Positions 57,575 through 64,000 of a stretch of DNA of 64,000 nucleotides are shown piece by piece. The DNA lies in NCBI RefSeq assembly GCF_950295315.1, contig NC_080168.1, positions 70,069,254 to 70,133,253 on the forward strand, given 5' to 3'. A program made the position numbers and the translations under genes. Position 1 is the first letter of the stretch, and each line of letters opens with the position of its first letter. The stretch comes from Erinaceus europaeus. Its lineage: Eukaryota; Chordata; Mammalia; Eulipotyphla; Erinaceidae. The notes beneath the pieces are model-generated. The model ran no database searches and had not been told where the DNA came from. It was given only the letters and a program-made list of their open reading frames with translations.

Positions 57575-57943
57575 AAAAGGAAAGAAAGAAAGAAGGAGGA
57601 AAGAAAGTAAGAAAGAAAGAAAAGAGGAAAGGAGAGAAAAGAAAGAAGAGAAGAGAAGAAAGAAAAGAAAAGAAAAGAAAAGAAAAGGTAGAAAAGAAGA
57701 GAAGAGAAGAGAAGAGAAGAGAAGAGAAGAGAAGAGAAGAGAAGAGAAGAGGAGAGGAGAGGAGAGGAGAGGAGAGGAGAGGAGAGGAGAGGAGAGGAGA
57801 GGAGAGGAGAGGAGAGGAGAGGAGAGGAGAGGAGAGGAGAGGAGAGGAGAAGAGAAGAGAAGAGAAGAGAAGAGAAGAGAAGAGAAGAGAAGAGAAGAGA
57901 AGAGAAGAGAAGAGGAGAGGAGAGGAGAGAAGAAAAGAAAATT
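57575..57943. repeat. Long homopurine tract, (GAGAA)n and (GAGGA)n
   Basis: About 370 bp almost wholly of purines on this strand: imperfect AAAGA at the left, then GAGAA pentamers, a central block of GAGGA pentamers and GAGAA pentamers again. It lies between two antisense family 4 SINEs and is probably an expanded SINE tail. Reading frames through it are artefacts. Confidence 0.96.
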
Positions 57944-58065
57944 GGCTTTGTTTTCCAGAGCACTACTTAGCTCTTGTGGTGGGACAGAGAATTGAACATG
58001 GAGCCTCTGAATCATCAGTCATGAGAGTCTGTTTGCATAGCTTTTACATTATCTCCCACACACAA
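57944..58065 (-). mobile_element. SINE family 4, antisense
   Basis: Reverse family 4: agagcactacttagctcttg, gacagagaattgaacatgga, gcatagcttttacattatct. The purine tract on its left is in the tail position. Confidence 0.7.
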
Positions 58066-58234
58066 AACTTTTTTAAAATTGATTAGGGAGTTTGAATTTG
58101 TGTAGATAATGTATTCGAGTTTCTAGCTGGCATCATACAGTACAAATATATGTATGTGTTTGTGTGCACAGAATATATGTATATATTCTTGTCTATATTT
58201 AGGTCACCAAATATAAATGTTTAAGATAAATAAG

Positions 58235-58444
58235 GTCATGTGGTCTGGCAATAGTAAGTGGTACACCTGGTCAAGAACACATGCTACAAGTTGCAAGGAC
58301 CTGGGTTCAAGCCTTCCGTCCCCACTTGCAAGGGCAAAACTTCACAAGCAGTGAAGCAGTGCTACAGGTCCTCCCCCCTCCCCTTTCTTATCTCCTTCTT
58401 CACTATCGATTTCGCTGTCTTTATCTTTAAGTTAAAAGAATAAA
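58235..58444 (+). mobile_element. SINE family 2
   Basis: Well-preserved sense copy: gtggtctggcaatagtaagt, gcaaggacctgggttcaagc, cttcacaagcagtgaagcag, then a CT-rich tail and a short A-rich end. 58066-58234 has no recognised feature. Confidence 0.82.
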
Positions 58445-59245
58445 GTATCCCGTATGCTTCTCCCAATTCTTATCAAATAATATTGCATCCGCTGATTGCA
58501 ACCTAATCAACGCAATGAGTGCCACCCCAGCATGCTTCACTTCATACTGTGACCAGAGACTTCAGGTGTGGAACGACAACCCTTCAGCTTCATCACTCGG
58601 GTGAGACCTTTCCTTTCATAGTATTCTCTAACTCCATCCCAGGTGTTTCACTTCCTAACAAAGTCCCAAAACCTACATATAGACCAGGTTCCAGGAGATA
58701 GAGCATATGTTCACACGTATCCATAAACTAGTGCAAAATATATACCTGAAAGCAGAAGTACACTAGAGTTTGCAGTGAGTATCTCCCTAATACTTCCTCT
58801 CCACTATTCCAACCTTTGGGTCCATGACTGCTCAACAATTTGTTTGGCTTTGTATGTTAATTCTCTTTTCAGTCACCAGGTTCCAGATGCCATCAGGATG
58901 CTGGCCAGGCTTCCCTGGACTGAAGACCCCACCAATGTGTCCTGGAGCTCTGCTTCCCCAGAGACTCTCCCTACTAGGGAAAGAGAGAGTCAGAATGGGA
59001 GTATGGACCGACCAGTCAACATCCATTTTCAGCGGGGAAGCAAATACAGAAGCCAGACCTCCCACCTTCTGCAACCCACAAGGACCCTGGGTCCATGCTC
59101 CCAGAAGGATAGAGAATGGGAAAGCTATTGGGGAGGGGATGGGATATGGAGATTGGGTGGCAGGAATTGTGTGGAGTTGTACCTCCCCATCCTATGATTT
59201 TGTTAATGTCTCCTTTCTTAAATTAATTAATTAATTAATTAAAAA
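58445..59245 (+). mobile_element. Young-type L1 3'UTR-only copy
   Basis: Starts at cccgtatgcttctcccaa and runs to a tail with AATT repeats (59221-59250). Same subfamily and nearly the same 5' end as 32869-33655. Frames of 136-140 residues recur in such copies but show no protein signature. Confidence 0.85.
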
Positions 59246-59250
59246 AATTA

Positions 59251-59814
59251 ATAAGCCCCTGTTGATAGGGGTAAAATAATAGGCCACGCAAGAGCTTGGC
59301 AGGTTGGCAGATGTCAAAAGAAAAAAGTCAAAGAGAATTGAACCAACAAAGCTAGACTTCAGATCATTGTAAGTGAGTCCCAAGATGAGTTCTAAGATTT
59401 CTAAGAGTCAAAAGAAAGCAGGAAATGCAATGTGTGACATCAATTGAATCATCTAGTAAATGATACCTACCAGTTCTAGCATTTACATTTTCCTTGGCAT
59501 AATATGTGCTCAATAAAAATGACCTACTTTGTAGGCCTGGGCAAAGTTATGACTTTGCCATGCATGCTAAGTGATTCTTTCACATTCTGACCTGCACTCA
59601 AAGGAACAGGCATCTTGTGACATGGCATCTCAGTGAAGAGTTTTCAGTGTCCATCTCTGGTATTGAACCCAGGAAATGACTTTCAGTTGCTCTATGTTGA
59701 GTCAGAGGCAGGGTCTGGGATGTGAAAAAGGGGAATTCCACACAGCTCATGCTTCTCCGTCTGAATATCCATTTTTTTCTGAGCAAGATGCTCAGCAGTG
59801 GTTGAAAAAGAGCA
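59251..59814. other. Intergenic, no gene seen
   Basis: Non-repetitive sequence with only short open frames. Confidence 0.4.
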
Positions 59815-60141
59815 ATGGGGGCTGAACAGTGGCGCACCAGGATATGCGAACATAGTATGAAGTTCAAGGACCTGCTTAAGGATCCCCTTTATAACCCCTG
59901 GCTCCCCACCTGTAGAGGGGTCACCTCACAAGTAGTGAAGCAGGTCTACAGGTATGTTTCTCTTCTTCTCCCTCCACCTCCTCCTCTCTATCTTTCCCTT
60001 CCCCTCTCAATATCTCTCCCTATCCTAAAGCAAAAAAAAAAAAAAAAAAAAAAAGGAAAAAATGGCTGTCAGGAGCAGTAGATTTGTGAATTTGTAGTGC
60101 AGGCACCAAGTTCCAGTGATAACCCTGGAGAAAAAAAAAAA
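59815..60141 (+). mobile_element. Extended SINE (family 1 relative)
   Basis: tRNA-like head and core (gtgaagcaggtctacaggta), a pyrimidine-rich stretch, an internal poly(A) (60031-60054), the extra 3' module (ctgtcaggagcagtagattt, ccagtgataaccctggag) and a terminal poly(A). It shows that the extra module is a genuine 3' part. Confidence 0.75.
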
Positions 60142-60270
60142 AGTGTAGCTCAGCAAGACCCACCCTTTCACACAGGAAGTTCTCTCCTAGTATGCTGAGG
60201 TTGGTGGAGCTGCCAGTTTTTACTGGTAATCACTTTTATCATGTCTCTAGTTATCACATTTAAACATGTT

Positions 60271-60420
60271 TAAACATTCTTTATGTGATAGGTGCTAGAG
60301 ACTGAGCTCAGGGTCTCATGCATATACTCTAATGCTGAACCATCTCCTATGTCAAATATCTTTTTATAGAACCTTTTATTAATTAATTAATTTATTTATC
60401 TATTTTTGAGAAAGGGAGTG
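60271..60420 (-). mobile_element. Degraded SINE, antisense
   Basis: Weak reverse tRNA-like sequence (ggtgctagagactgagctca, ctgaaccatctcctatgtc) with AATT/TTTATT repeats. Confidence 0.45.
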
Positions 60421-60540
60421 AGATAGAAACTATAAAGTACTGTGCCACAATCCATAGAGTTAATTTGTTTTTAGCTTCTCCTGAGGGCTGAATGAGTCTT
60501 CCCATAAAGGCCTGAAATATAGTGCTAAGACCAAGGTTCT

Positions 60541-60800
60541 AGTAAGATAGGGATATTATTATTATTATTGTTGTTGTTACTATTTAGACTCCCTGCCTGA
60601 CTCCATACTTCTTGGCAGCCGTATTTTGCTTTTACTGGGGGTGGGTGGGTACAGAAAGACAGAGAAGAGAGATACCTGCAACACTGCTCCACCACTTGGG
60701 AAGCTTTTCCCCTGCAGATGTGAACTGGGGGCTTGAACCTAGGTCCTCAAGCATAGTAATGTATGCATTCAACTAGGAGCACCACTTACCACCTTGGCCA
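60541..60800 (-). mobile_element. SINE family 2 relative, antisense
   Basis: Reverse body: gatacctgcaacactgctcc, cttgaacctaggtcctcaag, ctaggagcaccacttaccac. ATT/GTT repeats lie at the left. Confidence 0.65.
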
Positions 60801-60871
60801 GGAGAACATTGTTTTTCCTTTCTTTTTAAAGCATGCTGTAAACTATTGTTTATTAATAAAATTAAATTTGG

Positions 60872-60873
<2 letters not shown>

Positions 60874-60919
<46 letters not shown>
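60874..60919. repeat. (TA)n microsatellite
   Basis: Pure TA run next to the 3' end of an antisense extended SINE. Confidence 0.97.
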
Positions 60920-60921
<2 letters not shown>

Positions 60922-61245
60922 TCTATGGTTATCCCTTGGGCTCAGTGCCAGCACTACAAATCCACTGCTCCTGGAGGCTATCTTTCCCATTTTGTAGCCC
61001 TTGCTGTTGTTGTTATTGTTATTGTTATAACTGTTGTTGTTGTTGGATAGGACAGATAGCAATCAAGAGAGGAGGGGAAGACAGAGAGGAGGAGAGAAAG
61101 ACACTTGCAGACCTGCTTTACCTCCTGTGAAGCGACCCACACTGCAGGTGGGGAGCTGGAGGCTTGAACTGAGATCCCTAAGCTGGTCCTTGTGCTCTGT
61201 GCTATGTGTGCTTTACCCATTGCACTACTGCCCACCCCCTCATTA
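60920..61245 (-). mobile_element. Extended SINE (family 1 relative), antisense
   Basis: The extra 3' module complement (ggttatcccttgggctcag, aaatccactgctcctggagg) is followed by GTT repeats, the tRNA-like core and the head near 61240. Confidence 0.8.
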
Positions 61246-61802
61246 AGCATGTTAAGTTGACACAATGTCTAAATAAAACACTAAAAACAACACTGTATAA
61301 GAATCTGGGCAAAACAGATTATACTCATCAAAGAATTCCTACCCATCTGATAAGATGATCGGAAAGTTGTTTTCCCCAGCTTTCAATGTAAGTAATATTT
61401 AGTAAACGTGAATGTACACCCCTTTGATGTCATTTAAAAGAAGGATATGCTATAGAGTGCTATGTCTCTGAATATTTTAAAATGTTAAATACAACGTCAC
61501 CTATTATTTCTATTATAAAAAAACACATCAAAATCTTTAATAAACAGCACAATTTCCTAAATGATCAACTGGTAAAACTTTGAATTTCAGACCATCCCTC
61601 TATCTTTTTTTTAATAATAATGACACTTCATGACTAATATGCCACTGATTTAAGTCTACAACAAATTTCACCCCTAGTTATATGCACTTCATAGATTATA
61701 CAATAGTGTCATTAATATATCATAGACATTATTAAGAATATTAAATATATATATCATAGAAAATTAAAACACAATATTACTTTTAAAAAGTTTTATTTTT
61801 CT
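61246..61802. other. Intergenic, no gene seen
   Basis: AT-rich non-repetitive DNA. Confidence 0.4.
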
Positions 61803-61975
61803 TTCTGGGCTGGGAGGTGGCACACCCAGTTGAGTACACACGTTAGCATGAACGAAGTCCTGGGTTCAAGCCCCACCTTGAAGGAGAAAGCTTCACCAGC
61901 AATGAAACAGTGCAGCTGGTATCTTTCTTTCATTCTTTCCCCCTCCCTCTCTATCTCCCCTTCCCTTTCAGTTTT
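61803..61975 (+). mobile_element. SINE family 2
   Basis: Sense copy: gggctgggaggtggcacacc, gaagtcctgggttcaagcc, cttcaccagcaatgaaacag and a CT-rich tail. Confidence 0.78.
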
Positions 61976-62329
61976 GTTTAATGTCTATGGAATATATAAA
62001 CAAAAATTATTACCAACAAGAGAAATCTGTTTTTACAAAATGTTTTTGTTTGCTGCTTCCCACTTTTATTTATACAATCCTATATAATTTTACACAACTA
62101 TAAAATTTCAAGGATATAGTTTCATACTTAATACATGATGTAGACAAGTCACTGAATCCTCAAAGTCCTATGTCCCCTCCTACCACCATTACCACCATAA
62201 TTCTCATAGAGTCTAGTAAGAGAGCTCAATATATATATTAGCTGGAGACAGTTATTGAGCACATGACCTCATGTGCGATCTCCTGTTCCACTGCTGTGTA
62301 AATTTCCCAGATCCTATAACTTTATTTTA
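61976..62329. other. Intergenic, no gene seen
   Basis: Non-repetitive AT-rich sequence. Confidence 0.35.
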
Positions 62330-62480
62330 TTAGTTTCAAATTATACTTCTTCATTTTTAATTTTATTAATTTAAATGCAGAGAGAGAGAGAGCAAAGTAT
62401 ACCCCTGCTCCAGCCTACACAGTGCTGAGGATTAAACCCAGGACCTCATACCTTCAAGTCTTAAGCTCTATCCACCCACA
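62330..62480 (-). mobile_element. SINE, antisense (family 4-like)
   Basis: AT-rich left end, a short GA run, then ccagcctacacagtgctgag and ttaaacccaggacctcatac on the reverse of a tRNA-like body. Confidence 0.6.
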
Positions 62481-62499
62481 TGCAAACTGTCCTATGCAA

Positions 62500-62890
62500 A
62501 CTGTCACTTACTCAATGGAATATGAGGAGGGACTGAAATGGTGGTTGGAGACCCAGTGTCCTACAGGGAAAATGATAAGTTGGTGGAGACTGTGGTGTGC
62601 TTACAACTATTCTGGGAAGACATGGCAACCTCATACAAGTAAATCATAACCTCCAATAAAAGGTAGTGATAATAACAATAATAATAGTAAATTAAAAATT
62701 ATAAAGTAGCCTTTTCCTCAGACTTTGTGAGGACTATAGTGTTGATCAGAGAGAGATTTTGGCAGTGGGGTGTGTTGAGTGGTATAATTTCATACACATA
62801 TATGAGTTGAAACCATACCCCTGAAATCTTATAATCTTATAAACCACTGTTAAATCACTAATAATAAGTAAACCCCCCCCCCCAAAAAAA
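62500..62890 (+). mobile_element. Old L1-like 3' end (type D relative)
   Basis: Weak resemblance to 9009-9345: attttggcagtggggtgtg, then aatcttataatcttataaa and a tail with a C-run and A-run near 62872-62893. Confidence 0.4.
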
Positions 62891-62893
62891 AAG

Positions 62894-63119
62894 GATTAAA
62901 GTTGAAAACAAGTATTAAATGTGGTGCACATGTGGCAAGTACCTCCCTAAGCCTGAGGACATAGAGATTGGGGTGATATAAGCCTTGCTCCTAGGAGAGC
63001 TTCAGATGATTGACATGGAGCCAAAACTGTTGAGGAGAGGATTGGGCACCAGTCCTAGGGAGCCTTTACTAACCCAAAACAGGGCTGACATGGCCAGAAA
63101 CAGCAATCCTAAGGAGATG
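62894..63119. other. Intergenic, no gene seen
   Basis: Short non-repetitive sequence before a purine-rich tract. Confidence 0.35.
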
Positions 63120-63236
63120 ATTCTAAAAGAAGAAAAAGGGAAAGGGAAAGAGGGAAGGGAAGGGGAAAGAAAGGGTTGGGAGAGGAGGGAAGGGAGGAAG
63201 AAGGGGAAGGGAAGAAGAGGGGAAGAGAGGGGAGGC
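63120..63236. repeat. Purine-rich tract (GGGAAA/GGAAG-like)
   Basis: About 115 bp of nearly pure purines with imperfect AGGGAAAGGG and GGAGGGAAGGG repeats. Open frames through it are low-complexity artefacts. Confidence 0.9.
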
Positions 63237-63239
63237 AAA

Positions 63240-63425
63240 ATACTCTCATTCCCAGTTTAGGTCCTTTTCCATCATAATACACTAGGACCCCAAAGCACAC
63301 CCCTTGCCCCCACCAACCCCCTTGTTACCCTTTTCTCTTGAAGTCCTTTGCTTTAGTGCAGTAACCCACCCCCAGAATATATTTCACTTTCTGTTGTTGT
63401 TTCTTAAGTTCATCCTATGAGTAAC
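63240..63425 (-). mobile_element. L1 3' end (type C), antisense
   Basis: Reverse type C: aatacactaggaccccaaag, then agtcctttgctttagtgcag. Confidence 0.68.
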
Positions 63426-63439
63426 ATCTGCCAGAGAAA

Positions 63440-64000
63440 TTTCTTTTTTTTTTTATTTAAGAAAGGATTAATTAACAAAACCATAGGGTAGGAGGAGTAC
63501 AACTCCACACAATTCCCACCACCCAATCTCCATATCCCACCCCTGTCCCTGATAGCTTTCCCATTCTCTATCCCTCTGGGAGCATGGACTCAGGGTCATT
63601 GTGGGTTGCAGAAGTAGAAGGTCTGGCTTCTATAATTGCTTCCCCGCTGAACATGGGCGTTGACTGGTCAGTCCATACTCCCAGTCTGCCTCTCTCTTTC
63701 CCTAGTAGGGTGGGTCTCTGGGGAAGCGGAGCTCCAGGACACATTGGTGGGGTCTTCAATCCAGGGAAGCCTGGCCAGCATCGTGATGGCATCTGGAACC
63801 TGGTGACTGAAAAGAGAACTAACATACAAAGCCAAACAAATTGTTGAGCAATCATGGACCCAAAGGTTGGAATAGTGGAGAGGAAGTGTTAGGGAGGTAC
63901 TCACTGCAAACTCTAGTGTACTTCTGCTTTCAGGTATATATTTTGCACTAGTTTATGGATAAGTGTGAACATATGCTTTCTCTCACAGAAACTGGTGTAT
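63440..64000 (-). mobile_element. Young L1 3' end (type A), antisense, runs off the window
   Basis: T-rich poly(A) complement, accatagggtaggaggagt, then the terminal 3'UTR module continuing past the right edge. It is very similar to 2056-2640, so it is another young 5'-truncated or longer copy. Confidence 0.88.

Noticed and set aside
57509..58015. Frames of 136-168 residues on both strands through a homopurine tract
   Set aside because: Low-complexity translation of GAGAA/GAGGA repeats. They are open in several frames at once, as expected for repeats without stop triplets.
58775..59234. Recurrent frames of 85-140 residues in L1 3'UTR copies (also at 27772-28241, 33240-33619, 63568-63904)
   Set aside because: They recur only because the repeat recurs. 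Different copies are open in different frames, with no domain signature, so selection on a protein is not supported.

Overview
This window is repeat-dense mammalian nuclear DNA, probably from a hedgehog (Eulipotyphla, Erinaceus-like). The main clue is a tRNA-derived SINE that starts GGGAGTC, has a GGTTCGAGCCC B box and an (AAT)/(AAC)-rich tail. I recognise it from memory as hedgehog-type and could not check it against a database. No functional host protein-coding gene, exon or structural RNA gene can be supported. Almost every open frame lies in an L1, an endogenous retrovirus (ERV), a retrocopy or simple sequence.

Terms used here. SINE family 1 is the young GGGAGTC-type element; an extended form carries an extra ~70-bp 3' module. 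Family 2 is an older tRNA-like SINE (start like GGCCTGG, body with CTGGGTTCAAG). Family 3 contains CTTTGCCATGTGCATGA, and family 4, mostly seen antisense, contains GAGCACTGCTCAGCT. L1 3'UTR type A is the young long form defined by the full-length copy here; B, C and D are older 3' ends.

Layout. 0-9.4 kb: antisense L1 5'UTR with a SINE, old L1 3' ends, an antisense young L1 3' end with an inverted junction, then an old L1 3' end split by a 4.06-kb class II ERV (3941-8004). 9.4-20 kb: SINEs, truncated L1s in both orientations and an LTR-like GC-rich patch at ~13.9-14.2 kb. 20.8-28.4 kb: a complete but mutated L1 (5'UTR, ORF1, ORF2, 3'UTR, tail) with target-site duplications, nested in an older L1 and itself hit by a SINE. 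28.6-37 kb: mostly non-repetitive sequence with SINEs, L1 3' ends and a long (GGGAGA)n tract. 37-42.5 kb: a 62-bp tandem repeat, an old L1 with a different 5'UTR, an ancient mammalian L1M fragment and several SINEs. 42.5-47.7 kb: an antisense L1 (ORF2 then ORF1) interrupted by a 5'-truncated processed retrocopy of an AKR7A aldo-keto reductase mRNA. 48-64 kb: further L1 fragments, SINEs, microsatellites and a ~370-bp homopurine tract at 57.6-57.9 kb.

The parts do not form a pathway. They record layered retrotransposition: L1 into L1, SINE into L1, retrocopy into L1 and provirus into L1. The best-preserved non-host coding sequence is the RNase H-integrase frame of the ERV, open for about 1.4 kb. 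The most useful landmarks are the full-length L1, the provirus with its 6-bp duplication, and the AKR7A retrocopy.
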